NCBI GenBank assembly: GCA_937930305.1
Contig: CALGLE010000004.1
Span: 92,920-156,919, forward strand
Reading direction: 5' to 3'
DNA from: an uncultured Granulosicoccaceae bacterium
GTDB taxonomy: Bacteria; Pseudomonadota; Gammaproteobacteria; Granulosicoccales; Granulosicoccaceae
Length of the DNA stretch: 64,000 bases
Part shown: one piece after another, positions 30,673 through 40,547 of the stretch
Layout of the letters: every line of letters begins with the position of its first letter
Numbering within the stretch: position 1 is the stretch's first letter
Position numbers and translations under genes: made by a program
The notes under the pieces: generated by a model
The model's input: the letters and a program-made list of their open reading frames with translations, nothing else
Told to the model about the DNA's origin: nothing
Databases searched by the model: none

Positions 30673-31600
30673 CAAAACGGAACGGGTTGTGGTGACCGTC
30701 TCAATAGACACTGAATGTGACCATGACATCAATTGGGCTCGTTCAAAGCCCTTAACGTTCGACTCGATAAATGAGGGATTGCCGAATCGCCTACAACCAA
30801 TTTATCGGGAAATTGGGGTCGTGCCGACTTATCTATTAACGGTGGAAGTGTTAGAAGACGACACCTGTGTTAACACATTAAAAACACTACAAGGTGATTT
30901 TGAATACGGCACGCATTTGCATGCAGGCTTCATCGAGCCCTACAAAAAGTATCATGAATACGCTGGGGTGGCTTGCTCAGATTTTCAGTGTAATGACCCA
31001 GAACACATTGAATACCAAAAGCTTGAAAATTTATCCAATTTATTCACAGAGAAATTGGGCACCAAGCCGACCAGTTTTAGGGCGGGCCGGTACGGCGCAT
31101 CATCTCAATCGATTCGTAATTTAGAAAAGTTAGGGTACTTAGTCGATACCAGCGTCACACCTCGGATTCTTTGGCCAGAAGCCGATGGTGGCGTAGACTT
31201 TCGTACAGCACCACTTCAGCCGTATGTGCCTGCAATGGATGACATCAACAAAGCGGCGGCGGTGGGAGCAAGACGTATTATTGAAGCTCCGGTCACTGTT
31301 AAAGCGCGTCCGTTTAGAAGAAACCCGCATTGGTTTCGTCCTTGGTTCTCTGACGCCAATACCATGAAACTCATCGCGCACTATCATTTAAAAAAGTTTC
31401 AAGACTTGCCAGTGGTTAACCTTAATATGATGTTTCATTCCATGGAAGTCATCGAGCAGGCGTCACCTTATCCTCAAACTAAGGCAGATGTGGATGTGTT
31501 TCTTAGCAGCATGCATGAAGTGTTAACGTGGTGCCAGGAGGAAGGTTTTGAATTTTCAGGTTTAACGGATCTGCACAGTATTTACAACCCACAAGGCTAA
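30665..31600 (+). CDS. polysaccharide deacetylase-like protein (first)
   Basis: 311 residues; GTG start, overlapping the glycosyltransferase by 8 nt. NodB/CE4-like motifs: SIDTECDHD at 13-21 (metal and catalytic Asp), HLHAG at 84-88 in place of the usual HxxxH, FRAGRYG at 138-144 and MMFHSME with H258. No signal peptide, so it probably acts in the cytoplasm on precursor or lipid-linked sugar. It could remove an N-acetyl group from a HexNAc residue; the substrate is inference. Confidence 0.75.
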   Translation: MPNKTERVVVTVSIDTECDHDINWARSKPLTFDSINEGLPNRLQPIYREIGVVPTYLLTVEVLEDDTCVNTLKTLQGDFEYGTHLHAGFIEPYKKYHEYAGVACSDFQCNDPEHIEYQKLENLSNLFTEKLGTKPTSFRAGRYGASSQSIRNLEKLGYLVDTSVTPRILWPEADGGVDFRTAPLQPYVPAMDDINKAAAVGARRIIEAPVTVKARPFRRNPHWFRPWFSDANTMKLIAHYHLKKFQDLPVVNLNMMFHSMEVIEQASPYPQTKADVDVFLSSMHEVLTWCQEEGFEFSGLTDLHSIYNPQG

Positions 31601-31605
31601 TACTG

Positions 31606-33084
31606 GTGGCCTCAACTAATATCCTGCGACATGTCCGAAACTATTCGTCGGCTGGCACGTTATCAGCGGCCGCAGGTGTAGTAACTTTTCCCATTCTTAC
31701 TCGAAACTTAACGGTTGAAGAGTATGGAATTTTGGGGCTAGTAATGGGCACCCTGACCCTGTTTATCGCAGTCGGTAAATTAGGGTTCCAACACGCGGTG
31801 ATCCGCTTCTATGCGCAGATAACTCATCGAAGTGGTGAGTGGTCGCCCAACCAAATGATCAGTACGGTGCTGATGGTGTTTGGTATTCTCGCTCTGATAA
31901 CCACCCTAGCTTGGCTGTTTGCCGGGCCATTCATCGTTTTAGGTGAAACATCAAACGGAGAGAATTTTCCGCTTTTTCTGGTGGCTGGTGGAACGATTCT
32001 TCTCCGGTTGTTCGGCAGTGCGTTACTCAATTTTTTACGCGCCGGTGAACGCAGTGGGAAGGTAGCCACAGTTCAAATTCTTACGCGCTATTTGTACATT
32101 GGGTTTGTGGTACTCGTACTGCTGCTTAGTGGAATCAGTCCTTTCAAAGTTCTCGCTTGTACCTTAGTTGCTGAAATTATTGCATTCGGCTTAACGCTTT
32201 ATTTTTCTAGGGATCAAATTACATTTTCTTTCAGTGAATTTCGTGGGTCTTTGGCAAAAGCCATGTTGATTTATGGTTTACCACTGATGGTGTTAGAAAC
32301 ACTGGGTGTATTTTTGCGTTTGTGTGATCGTTACATCATTCAGCGATTGTTGGGGGATGCGGAACTCGGTATGTATTCGGCCTCATACAATTTAACCAGC
32401 TACTTGGAAATGATCGTTCTAGCGACCATCGCCCAGGCGCTGCGTCCCATATATATGAAGTTGTGGGAACGCGATGGCGAGAAACCCACCAAAGAATTTT
32501 TATCTAGTACGTTTCAGATGTATTTGGCCTTAGGCATTCCTGTGGTTGCTATATTTTCAGCCACAGCGCCGCACTTATTAAATTTTCTCGCTAGCCCGAA
32601 ATTTGCTCCTGGGACCATAATTATTCCGTTTGTTACTATCAGCTTTATGCTGGATGGGGCCATTCACTGGGTTGGTGCTGGGTTATACATTCAGCGCAAT
32701 ACCCGGATGTTGATGATTTGGGGAATGATTGCGTCGGTATTGAATGTGGCGCTAAATTACTTGGTGATTCCTTACTATGGCATCCTGGGCGCATCGGTAG
32801 TAACCGTTGTCAGTTTTTTGATATTTCTTTTGGGTATTGGCCACTCAGCGTCTAAGTATTTAAAGTTAACCATTAATTGGGTGAAGCCGAGTGCGATCGC
32901 ATTAATGAGTCTTCTGGTTTATCTGTTGCTTATGCGATTAAATTTCGGCTCAGATTTAGTGAATTTATTTGCGAAAGGGCTCGTGGGTATGGTTTTTTGC
33001 TTGGTGGGGCTTTGTGTGATCGATACTCGCATGGCCAGTCAATTGCGCAGCATGATTCAATCACGCATAGGCTGGTCAGTATGA
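31606..33084 (+). CDS. Wzx-type polysaccharide flippase
   Basis: 492 residues, GTG start, with about 12-14 hydrophobic segments spread over the length, typical of the MOP superfamily that flips undecaprenyl-linked repeat units. It begins with the usual amphipathic N-terminus (ILRHVRNYSSAGTLSAAAGV) and has the conserved RFYAQ region and SYNLTSYLEMIVLATIAQAL. The stop overlaps the next ATG (ATGA). Confidence 0.88.
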   Translation: MASTNILRHVRNYSSAGTLSAAAGVVTFPILTRNLTVEEYGILGLVMGTLTLFIAVGKLGFQHAVIRFYAQITHRSGEWSPNQMISTVLMVFGILALITTLAWLFAGPFIVLGETSNGENFPLFLVAGGTILLRLFGSALLNFLRAGERSGKVATVQILTRYLYIGFVVLVLLLSGISPFKVLACTLVAEIIAFGLTLYFSRDQITFSFSEFRGSLAKAMLIYGLPLMVLETLGVFLRLCDRYIIQRLLGDAELGMYSASYNLTSYLEMIVLATIAQALRPIYMKLWERDGEKPTKEFLSSTFQMYLALGIPVVAIFSATAPHLLNFLASPKFAPGTIIIPFVTISFMLDGAIHWVGAGLYIQRNTRMLMIWGMIASVLNVALNYLVIPYYGILGASVVTVVSFLIFLLGIGHSASKYLKLTINWVKPSAIALMSLLVYLLLMRLNFGSDLVNLFAKGLVGMVFCLVGLCVIDTRMASQLRSMIQSRIGWSV

Positions 33085-33848
33085 GCATCGTGTTGATGTA
33101 TCACGCCTTGCATCCCGATAATGATTTATCGCAAGTCGATATTGAAGACCAGCCTTACGCTGTATCTGTTTCAACGTTTAAAGAACATTTAGCTGAGCTG
33201 GCGAACTTCAACGTGGGACTGTTCTCGGGTGATGTCAACGCAGAGCTACCCGATGTGGTCATCACTTTTGATGATGGTCACATCAGTAATCACGAATTGG
33301 CTTTACCTATCCTAGAAGAGGCCGGCATGAAAGCCTATTTCTTCGTAACCACCCACTTTGTCCAAAGCCGTGAATATTTTTGCCGGCCTGAACAGCTAAA
33401 AGACTTCACTCGAGCAGGGATGGTCGTGGGCTCTCATGGGGTGTCTCATCAATTTTTGGCCGATCTCCCGCCAGATGCGGTAAAACATGAACTGGTTCAC
33501 AGCCGTCGTACCCTGCAAGATTGGTTAGATGAAGAGATAACAACGATCTCCTATCCCGGAGGGCGCTACACTGCCAGTACGATGGTGGAAGCCAGGAATG
33601 CCGGCTATCAACAAATTTTTGACTCTACCTTTGATTCAGTTTCGGCCACGGATCTTGCATCGCGAAAGGCATTGGCTCGTGTTGCGATCAGGCGAACCAC
33701 AACCGCTGCAGATTTTCGCAGCATGATTACACATGACGTTCCTTTTTTCCGCCGCGTGCAACGTGCTCAGTGGATAAAACAATCGGTGAAGAAAGCACTC
33801 GGCAATCGCCTCTATCATGGCCTCTACAAATCCCTTAAAACACGATAA
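33081..33848 (+). CDS. polysaccharide deacetylase (second, CE4/NodB type)
   Basis: 255 residues from ATG 33081, coupled to the flippase by ATGA. An in-frame extension upstream overlaps the flippase and is rejected. Canonical CE4 motifs: TFDDG at 62-66, the metal-binding HGVSH (H119, H123), and SYPGGRY at 157-163. It starts MSIVLMYHAL without an obvious signal peptide. It may deacetylate polymer precursors. Its last 32 bases overlap the next gene. Confidence 0.85.
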   Translation: MSIVLMYHALHPDNDLSQVDIEDQPYAVSVSTFKEHLAELANFNVGLFSGDVNAELPDVVITFDDGHISNHELALPILEEAGMKAYFFVTTHFVQSREYFCRPEQLKDFTRAGMVVGSHGVSHQFLADLPPDAVKHELVHSRRTLQDWLDEEITTISYPGGRYTASTMVEARNAGYQQIFDSTFDSVSATDLASRKALARVAIRRTTTAADFRSMITHDVPFFRRVQRAQWIKQSVKKALGNRLYHGLYKSLKTR

Positions 33849-35718
33849 TAGCTCGGAACCGGCTTCGGCTGAAACGAGTGAGCGCCCAACAGGCAAGCGG
33901 CTAAGATCACATAGCCGGCGCGCCTCAGTGCGTGGGGAAAAAAAACAATCTCAGGATAAAGAGCGCGGTGAACTAGACGATTACGGTCTGCCCGATTGGG
34001 AAGGGCTGAGACCCATTGTCTCGTTTTTAATCTTTCCAGCCCTATTCGCCATTGCCATCGTGCTCACTGGTGGCGGTTGGGAGCCCATCATAATGTACGG
34101 CATCGCTGGCATTTTTGGGTTGTATGTTGCGTTCAGTACTTTGAAGGGCGTTGAATTAGTGTTCGCCTGCATCCTCTTTTATATCCCGTTTTCAAAAACC
34201 TATGCCATCCCCATAGCCCCCATGGTCAATGGCACCAATATATTGATTTTCCTTGGATTATTCGCTTCTTTGATCCAATCAGCAGACAAAAGACGCCATT
34301 GGTTGGGATGGCCGCCCGGCACCACTTTAGTCACCGTTTTCGCGCTGTTCACCATGTTCTCCGCGATCACCGTATTACGATTACCCGGCGGTTTTTCCTA
34401 TCTTCGCTACAACGAATTTTTAAATTACAAATCCTGGGTTGATCAATTTATTTTGTTCGTCATAGCCATTTCGTGCATTCGGGATGTGAAAACGGCAAAG
34501 CGTATGTGGGTGTACATGATGGTGGGATCGATATTCGTGGTTTTATATTCGGTGCCAGAAATGTTGGAAAAAATGGGCCGCTCTACAATTGAGAAAAGTC
34601 GTATTACTGGTCCTCACAAACAGTCAAATAATTTTGGTGGGTTCATCGCATACACGACCTTGCCATTGGCTGCTTTTTTTCTGGTTTATATTCGCGATTT
34701 TCGCGTTTGGATATTGTCACCGTATTTTTTGGTGTTTTTGAAAGTCTTGATTTCGACATTTTCCCGTGGTGCCTACTTGGCGTTTGCTGCTGGCGCGTTG
34801 TTTTCAGGCTATTTGAAAAGTGGCCGATTCTTGTTGTTTTGGGCCTTGTTTGTTATCGCATTTTTCGCGATTTTTCCGCAGGTTCTGCCCGATGCGGTGT
34901 TGGCCAGGATGGGGGCGGTCACTGAAACGAAAACCTCAAGTGCTGCACCGGAAAAGCTGGATCGCAGTTCCGAAGTGCGGCTTATCATGTGGCGTGCCTC
35001 GTCTCGCATGATATTGGAAAGCCCCATTCTGGGTAAGGGTTTTAAGGCATTCCCCAAACTGAAAGAGGATTACGTCGAGCAATTCGTAGAAGAATCTGAT
35101 CCGCACAATATGTATTTGTACCTCGGAAGCCAAATGGGGCTGCCAGCGGTGGTTCTTTTTCTCTACATTATGGGATTTGTCGTTTACATGGGGGTGCGCT
35201 TAGCGCGCGGCCGAGTTGACCGGTTTTCCCGCGCCATTGGCATCGGTGGGGCCGCGGCATCCCTGTGTTACGCCGCTGTGTGTGTCTTTGGTTCGCGTGC
35301 GGTTAATGCGGATTTCACTCTATACTTTTGGACATATTTTGTTGTGATGTCTGTGATGTATCGAGATTTAATCAAAAAACCGGATCCTAAACGTGGGGCA
35401 AGGCGAGCCGAACGAGCGGCTCGAGACAAGGCGTTGGCCGCGAAACGTGCTCGTAAAGAAGAAGAGCCTGAGTTACAGTCTGGCGCTGAAGTTTCTGAGG
35501 ATCCCGCTTCAACCGATGCCTCTGTAACGCCCTCCAGGCGCGCTCGCCGCGCTAAAGCACGACGAGGGGCTAAACGAGCCCGTCCTGTTGAGACGCCTTC
35601 TCAAAACGATGAAAGCGCCGGTATGGGCGTTCGTGAACGCTTTAAATCGGACAAAGCCACCAGCCGGGCAAATCGAAAAGCCGCCAAAGACCGTCTGAGT
35701 TCGCGTCGCAAACGGTAG
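33817..35718 (+). CDS. O-antigen ligase/Wzy-type polymerase with basic tails
   Basis: 633 residues. A charged N-terminal segment (about 1-65, KRLRSHSRRASVRGEKKQ) precedes about 11 membrane helices (66-515). The Wzy_C-like periplasmic loop contains RSSEVRLIMWRASSRMILES, SPILGKGFKAF and DPHNMYLYLGSQMGLP with the conserved His. The last ~115 residues are disordered and strongly basic (RRARRAKARRGAKRAR) on the cytoplasmic side. In this context it is the likely polymerase of the repeat unit. The start overlaps the deacetylase gene by 32 nt. Confidence 0.85.
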   Translation: MASTNPLKHDNSSEPASAETSERPTGKRLRSHSRRASVRGEKKQSQDKERGELDDYGLPDWEGLRPIVSFLIFPALFAIAIVLTGGGWEPIIMYGIAGIFGLYVAFSTLKGVELVFACILFYIPFSKTYAIPIAPMVNGTNILIFLGLFASLIQSADKRRHWLGWPPGTTLVTVFALFTMFSAITVLRLPGGFSYLRYNEFLNYKSWVDQFILFVIAISCIRDVKTAKRMWVYMMVGSIFVVLYSVPEMLEKMGRSTIEKSRITGPHKQSNNFGGFIAYTTLPLAAFFLVYIRDFRVWILSPYFLVFLKVLISTFSRGAYLAFAAGALFSGYLKSGRFLLFWALFVIAFFAIFPQVLPDAVLARMGAVTETKTSSAAPEKLDRSSEVRLIMWRASSRMILESPILGKGFKAFPKLKEDYVEQFVEESDPHNMYLYLGSQMGLPAVVLFLYIMGFVVYMGVRLARGRVDRFSRAIGIGGAAASLCYAAVCVFGSRAVNADFTLYFWTYFVVMSVMYRDLIKKPDPKRGARRAERAARDKALAAKRARKEEEPELQSGAEVSEDPASTDASVTPSRRARRAKARRGAKRARPVETPSQNDESAGMGVRERFKSDKATSRANRKAAKDRLSSRRKR

Positions 35719-35850
35719 TTTTTCGCTTTATTACCTTACCAATCCGGAACAACGGAACGCGAAAGCGGGTCTACACTTACCATGGTGTTTGATACATCCT
35801 GGAATACAACTTGTGGGTCAGTCCACGGTTGTTGTTCTGAGGTTCAACCC

Positions 35851-35869
35851 TCATACCTTTGAGGTATGA
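35851..35869 (+). other. small hairpin downstream of the exopolysaccharide operon
   Basis: TCATACC (35851-35857) pairs with GGTATGA (35863-35869) around 5 bases. No T-run follows. It lies in the 255-bp gap before clpS, whose right part holds the clpS promoter. It might help end the operon transcript. Confidence 0.3.
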
Positions 35870-35900
35870 AATTTGCGGAGAAACCCTGTACTGGTCCACG

Positions 35901-35928
35901 TTGCATCTACGGCCCTGAGCAGTAAAAT
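35901..35928 (+). promoter_or_regulatory. sigma-70 promoter of clpS
   Basis: TTGCAT at 35901-35906 and TAAAAT at 35923-35928 are 16 bases apart. Transcription would begin about 40 bases before the clpS ATG. Confidence 0.5.
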
Positions 35929-35973
35929 GATTGCTCAATATCCGAAGATGGAACGCCTCAGTAGGCATAGCCG

Positions 35974-36294
35974 ATGAGTGAACACGATCAAGAACATGAA
36001 GGGGGAACGATAGTTGAAGCCGTTCGCCCAAAACTTGCAAAGCCACCGTTGTATCAGGTGGTCTTGTTGAATGACGATTACACTCCCATGCATTTTGTGG
36101 TGGAGGTGCTGCAGGTGTTTTTCACAATGGACTATGAAAAAGCCAATCAGGTGATGCTGCATGTGCACCAAAGAGGTAAGGGAGTTTGCGGAGTTTTTAC
36201 TCGTGAAATTGCCGAAACCAAAGTGGCGCAAGTTAACCAGCATTCCAGAGAAAGCAAGCACCCGTTGATGTGCGAAATGGAGGAAGCGGATTGA
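35974..36294 (+). CDS. clpS: ClpS adaptor protein
   Basis: 106-residue N-recognin that delivers N-degron substrates to ClpAP. Core motifs: [20 protein letters not shown] (the substrate pocket includes the NDD/TPM region), [19 protein letters not shown] and the ClpA-binding end HPLMCEMEE. clpA follows 71 bp downstream, the usual pairing. Confidence 0.96.
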   Translation: MSEHDQEHEGGTIVEAVRPKLAKPPLYQVVLLNDDYTPMHFVVEVLQVFFTMDYEKANQVMLHVHQRGKGVCGVFTREIAETKVAQVNQHSRESKHPLMCEMEEAD

Positions 36295-36365
36295 GGCTAT
36301 GATTTAGTCGACATGATGCGGAATCAATCGATAACTGTCCGATTGCGGAAAATAAAGAGCTACTA

Positions 36366-38651
36366 ATGCTAAGCAAAGAGCTGGAATTTACTCTCAACAA
36401 CGCGTTTAAAGAGGCGAGGAATCGTCGGTTTGAGTTCATGACCGTTGAGCACTTGCTGTTGGCGTTAATTGATAACCCAACAGCGGCGCAAGTGTTGCGT
36501 GCCTGTGGTGGTGATCTTGACACTTTGCGTGATGAGTTAGACAGCTTCGTAGAAGACAACACCCCGTTGCTTGATGAGAACGACACGCGTGAGACGCAAC
36601 CCACACTCGGCTTCCAGCGCGTATTGCAGCGTGCAGTATTTCATGTGCAAAGCAGTGGTAAAAAAGAAGTTACGGGTGCCAATGTTTTGGTCGCCATATT
36701 TGGTGAACAGGATTCGCAAACGGTTTACTTACTCAATAAGCAAGGCATCACACGTCTAGACGTGGTGAATTACATATCACACGGTATTGCCAAGAACTCG
36801 CAAGAAGAGCAAGAAGAATCGGATGAGGCATCCGGTGAATTTGTGGGTGAAGAGGGTGAAGTGGATGCCCGACCGCTGGATAAATACGCCACCAACCTAA
36901 ACGTCAAAGCACAGGCCGGTGAAATAGATCCGTTAATTGGTCGCGATCATGAAATTGAGCGGGCCTCGCAGGTGCTCTGTCGTCGACGCAAAAACAACCC
37001 GTTGCTGGTGGGTGAAGCCGGTGTTGGTAAAACGGCCATTGCTGAAGGCTTGGCGAAGAAAATTGTAGAAGGCGATGTGCCTGATGTGTTGCTTGAGTGT
37101 GTGATTTACTCGCTGGATTTAGGTGCGTTAGTCGCAGGTACAAAATACCGCGGTGATTTTGAGAAGCGCCTGAAAAGTATTTTGAACCAACTGAAGAAAG
37201 AAGATGGTGCGGTTCTTTTCATCGATGAAATTCACACCATCATCGGAGCTGGAGCAGCTTCTGGCGGTGTCATGGATGCGTCCAACCTGATCAAACCGAT
37301 GCTCGCTTCAGGTGAATTAAAATGCGTCGGTTCCACCACATACCAAGAATATCGGGGCATCTTCGAAAAAGATCGTGCCTTGGCTCGTCGATTCCAAAAA
37401 ATCGATGTGGTCGAACCATCCGTTGATGAAACCTATGAAATTCTAAAGGGCTTAAAGTCTCGTTACGAAGAATTCCACGAGGTGAAATACTCGTCAAAGG
37501 CTCTACGCACAGCCGCTGAATTATCTGGTCGTTACATCAATGATCGCTATTTACCCGATAAAGCCATCGACGTTATTGATGAAGCGGGTGCGAGTCATCG
37601 CGTCAACAAGTCCAGCAAAAAGAAAAATTCAATCTCTGTTAAAGACATCGAGGCGATTGTTGCCAAGATTGCTCGTATTCCAGAAAAAAGTGTTTCAGCA
37701 ACCGATATGGATAAGTTAAAAACCTTATCGCGTGATTTGCAAATGATGGTGTTTGGTCAAGATGAAGCCATCGATGCATTGTCTGCGGCCATTAAAATGT
37801 CTCGCTCTGGCCTGGGCCCGGAAGAGAAGCCTATCGGTAGTTTTATGTTCGCAGGTCCTACCGGGGTGGGTAAAACGGAAGTGACGCGTCAATTGGCTAG
37901 CGCTTTGGGTATTGAGCTCATTCGATTTGATATGTCCGAATACATGGAACGTCACACGGTATCTCGGTTAATTGGTGCACCTCCAGGTTATGTTGGGTAT
38001 GACCAAGGCGGGCTATTAACTGACGCTGTTATTCAAACCCCGCATGCCGTTGTGCTTCTCGATGAAATTGAAAAAGCGCATCCGGATGTATTTAACTTGC
38101 TTCTGCAAGTGATGGATCATGGAACGCTTACGGATAACAACGGACGTAAGGCCGATTTTCGTAACGTGATTTTGGTCATGACCACGAACGCAGGTGCTGA
38201 ATCGATTTCTCGCAGCACCATGGGCTTCACCGTTCAAGACAACTCAGAAGACGGTATGGAAGCATTGAACAAAGTTTTCACACCGGAATTCAGAAACCGA
38301 ATGGATGCCATCATCTCGTTCAAGCCATTGGACAAGTCCATCATCTTGAACGTTGTGGATAAATTCATCATCGAGCTGGAAGCTCAGTTGGAAGAGAAGC
38401 AAGTTTCCATTGATTTCAACGCCGAAGCAAAAGCATGGTTAGCTGAGCACGGCTTCGATGCGAAAATGGGCGCACGCCCAATGGCTCGTTTGATTAACGA
38501 GGCCATCAAGAAGAAGTTAGCTGATGAAATACTGTTCGGTGCCTTATCTCGGGGTGGCCGAGTGCGCGTGAAGCTCAATGACGAAGGCGATGAACTCGCC
38601 TTCGATTTTGAACCGCGCGAAAGTAAAGAACAGCAAACTATTCAGAATTAA
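36366..38651 (+). CDS. clpA: ATP-dependent Clp protease ATP-binding subunit ClpA
   Basis: 761-residue AAA+ unfoldase (E. coli 758) that feeds ClpP. N-domain repeats at 1-145 ([14 protein letters not shown]), first Walker A GEAGVGKT at 216-223 with Walker [15 protein letters not shown], and second Walker A GPTGVGKT at about 497-504 with [14 protein letters not shown]. An acidic linker lies at 145-170. Its stop codon overlaps the convergent infA stop by 4 bp and no terminator lies between them. Confidence 0.97.
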   Translation: MLSKELEFTLNNAFKEARNRRFEFMTVEHLLLALIDNPTAAQVLRACGGDLDTLRDELDSFVEDNTPLLDENDTRETQPTLGFQRVLQRAVFHVQSSGKKEVTGANVLVAIFGEQDSQTVYLLNKQGITRLDVVNYISHGIAKNSQEEQEESDEASGEFVGEEGEVDARPLDKYATNLNVKAQAGEIDPLIGRDHEIERASQVLCRRRKNNPLLVGEAGVGKTAIAEGLAKKIVEGDVPDVLLECVIYSLDLGALVAGTKYRGDFEKRLKSILNQLKKEDGAVLFIDEIHTIIGAGAASGGVMDASNLIKPMLASGELKCVGSTTYQEYRGIFEKDRALARRFQKIDVVEPSVDETYEILKGLKSRYEEFHEVKYSSKALRTAAELSGRYINDRYLPDKAIDVIDEAGASHRVNKSSKKKNSISVKDIEAIVAKIARIPEKSVSATDMDKLKTLSRDLQMMVFGQDEAIDALSAAIKMSRSGLGPEEKPIGSFMFAGPTGVGKTEVTRQLASALGIELIRFDMSEYMERHTVSRLIGAPPGYVGYDQGGLLTDAVIQTPHAVVLLDEIEKAHPDVFNLLLQVMDHGTLTDNNGRKADFRNVILVMTTNAGAESISRSTMGFTVQDNSEDGMEALNKVFTPEFRNRMDAIISFKPLDKSIILNVVDKFIIELEAQLEEKQVSIDFNAEAKAWLAEHGFDAKMGARPMARLINEAIKKKLADEILFGALSRGGRVRVKLNDEGDELAFDFEPRESKEQQTIQN

Positions 38652-38866
38652 CGGGAACGGTACGTTATACGGCCTTTGGTTAGGTCGTATGGCGTCATTT
38701 GTACGGTAACTTTGTCACCGGTCAGTATGCGGATATAGTGCTTACGCATCTTGCCGGAAATATGAGCGGTCACTACGTGGCCGTTCTCTAGTTCGACACG
38801 AAACATCGTATTCGGGAGGGTGTCTACAACCACGCCTTCCATTTCAATCGGTTCTTCTTTTGCCAT
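38648..38866 (-). CDS. infA: translation initiation factor IF-1
   Basis: 72-residue S1/OB-fold factor that occupies the 30S A site. [20 protein letters not shown] and [20 protein letters not shown] are almost textbook. A longer frame to 39019 overlaps the divergent DUF1249 gene and is rejected. It is transcribed from a short region shared with DUF1249, towards clpA. Confidence 0.97.
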   Translation of the reverse strand: MAKEEPIEMEGVVVDTLPNTMFRVELENGHVVTAHISGKMRKHYIRILTGDKVTVQMTPYDLTKGRITYRSR

Positions 38867-38998
38867 CCAAATCGGTTCAACAGAGGAGAATTGACCATTA
38901 TGGTCATAAATTCTTCTTTCGCAAGCTAAAGTAGTACGCTGTTTCATTCCAAATAAGAGAAATTGTGCTGCCGATGTCACCTGAGTCCCTTTCAAACC

Positions 38999-39481
38999 AT
39001 GTATGACGCTCGATTCCAAAGGCCCAAAACCTCCGGTCGATTTTCGTCACTCATGGACCTCTATGAGCAAAATTACATGCTCTCGCGGGTGCTTATTCCA
39101 GGTTTACGGGAATTGGAAGGTGGGGTGTTTCGCTCCCGTGTGCCCGGTTGCATGACCCTGGAGCTATCAGATGTTGTCCATTCTAAGTACACCAGCACCT
39201 TCAACCTGACGTATCGATTCAGTTCAGAGCTGCGATACGCCCGTGAGCCTGATCTGATGCTGCGGCTCTATCATGATGCACGAACCTGCGAAGTGATGAG
39301 TGGGCTGCTGTCCTCTCGAATTCAAGAAGATCGTCGAGTGCGTGATTTAGGCGATGGCTACCGATTGAATCGTTTTGTGGGCAAGTGGCTCAGTTACTGC
39401 GGGCGCCAGGGGCACAGCTTTAAAGGCTGTCGGAAGGAGTCCGTGGATGCGATCGCCACACCCAGCGGTTCGTTCGTCTAA
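38999..39481 (+). CDS. DUF1249 (YqiB-like) protein
   Basis: 160 residues. The family core is clear: [19 protein letters not shown], then [14 protein letters not shown] and [17 protein letters not shown], matching E. coli YqiB (LYHDA, NQFLADWLRYC). The function is unknown in all members I know. The ATG at 38999 is favoured over a TTG 12 codons earlier. It is divergent from infA with about 130 bp between starts. Confidence 0.8.
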   Translation: MYDARFQRPKTSGRFSSLMDLYEQNYMLSRVLIPGLRELEGGVFRSRVPGCMTLELSDVVHSKYTSTFNLTYRFSSELRYAREPDLMLRLYHDARTCEVMSGLLSSRIQEDRRVRDLGDGYRLNRFVGKWLSYCGRQGHSFKGCRKESVDAIATPSGSFV

Positions 39482-39504
39482 TTTTGACCCTGACGGTTCT
39501 TCAA

Positions 39505-40071
39505 TCAAAGGCAAAATTGATCGAAACTGTCCTGATACCGAACAATCGCTACAACGGTATTGTCCACTTCCCCAGGCGATAATTTAGAGCGCAGTCGCCG
39601 TTCTAGAGACACCACACGCTTCTTTAAATCTTGGCACTGGGCATGTTTTTGAGATGAGCCCACTACACCCGATTGTGAAGCGTTCGGTTTTTGACCTTGG
39701 GCAAGGGTTGTTGGCGTGGTGGAGGGTGTCGCTTTGGTGATGCTGTTTTGCACCGATTCTGTTGCACTGGGCGCATAAGCCAGTCCCTGTTGCGGTTGAA
39801 GTTGAATCGCAGGCTGTTGTTGTAACGGTCTCTGAACAGGCTCTAGGGCAGGGTTAGCGGCACTTTGGGCGGCGTTTTGCGTTGCGGGCAGAGCCGCTGC
39901 GGAATTACCTACTCCGGTTTCCACCGTGTCGTAAGCTATTCCAGCCGCGGGCGGTTCTGGGGAGAACGTTATCGAGCCGTCAGCCTCGATCCAGCGATAG
40001 AGGGTCGCCGCTGATACTTGGCAGGCGGCGGTCAGTAAGATGGTGCACAGGAGAATTCTTGTCATCGTCAT
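39505..40071 (-). CDS. exported DUF4124-like protein
   Basis: 188 residues from the ATG at 40071, with an equally good ATG at 40065. The signal peptide is MTRILLCTILLTAACQVSA-A. A short DUF4124-like segment follows (LYRWIEADGSITFSPEPP). The middle is low-complexity Gln/Pro/Ala/Thr (60-140), and the end is a basic helical segment with two Cys (HAQCQDLKKRVVSLERRLR, then FDQFCL). Periplasmic, function unknown. Its start lies 37 bp from the divergent crcB start. Confidence 0.65.
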   Translation of the reverse strand: MTMTRILLCTILLTAACQVSAATLYRWIEADGSITFSPEPPAAGIAYDTVETGVGNSAAALPATQNAAQSAANPALEPVQRPLQQQPAIQLQPQQGLAYAPSATESVQNSITKATPSTTPTTLAQGQKPNASQSGVVGSSQKHAQCQDLKKRVVSLERRLRSKLSPGEVDNTVVAIVRYQDSFDQFCL

Positions 40072-40108
40072 TTTTGTGATGCAGTTTGCAAGTGAGGAAG
40101 CAAAGTCA

Positions 40109-40507
40109 ATGCCTAACACAAGTGTAGTGCTTGCTGCGGTTGCTGCAGGGGGCGCTTTGGGTGCCAGTGGACGCTATTTGCTAGGGCGCGCATTGACGGG
40201 AATGGGCGGCACAATTTTTTCCGTGCCGGCCGGCACGCTGGTTGCCAATGGCATGGGGTGCTTCGCAGCCGGCTTGCTCATGGGGTGGGTCGCCGCCCGG
40301 GCCAGTGTTTCAGAGCTTGTCCTGGCCTTTTTAATGACGGGTGTGCTGGGCGGGTTCACAACCTTCTCTGCCTTCTCCTTTGAGACCTTGCGTTTAGTGC
40401 AAAACGATGCGCCGGGAATTGCTGCGTTGAATGTGGCGATGAATTTAGTCGTTAGTCTTTTGGGTGTTGTGCTTGGCTGGCACTGCATTCAAGCATTGTC
40501 GCGCTAG
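40109..40507 (+). CDS. crcB: fluoride ion channel CrcB/Fluc
   Basis: 132-residue dual-topology membrane channel that lets cytoplasmic fluoride out. Four hydrophobic helices with [27 protein letters not shown] and the pore motif [13 protein letters not shown] are visible. Start ATG has GAGGAAG 8 nt upstream; the frame could run further left but overlaps the divergent gene. I see no fluoride riboswitch upstream. serS begins 40 bp later. Confidence 0.94.
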   Translation: MPNTSVVLAAVAAGGALGASGRYLLGRALTGMGGTIFSVPAGTLVANGMGCFAAGLLMGWVAARASVSELVLAFLMTGVLGGFTTFSAFSFETLRLVQNDAPGIAALNVAMNLVVSLLGVVLGWHCIQALSR

Positions 40508-40547
40508 GCTTATATATACTCACCCTTCAACCACACGCGACTGCAGC

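Noticed and set aside
22749..35718. Exosortase/PEP-CTERM system
   Set aside because: Several genes resemble those of exosortase-type loci, but no exosortase and no PEP-CTERM substrate is encoded here.
38867..39019. 51-codon N-terminal extension of infA
   Set aside because: IF-1 has a fixed 72-residue length starting MAKE; the extension overlaps the divergent DUF1249 gene.
40021..40108. Fluoride riboswitch before crcB
   Set aside because: The conserved riboswitch core is not visible, and most of the region is coding for the divergent gene.
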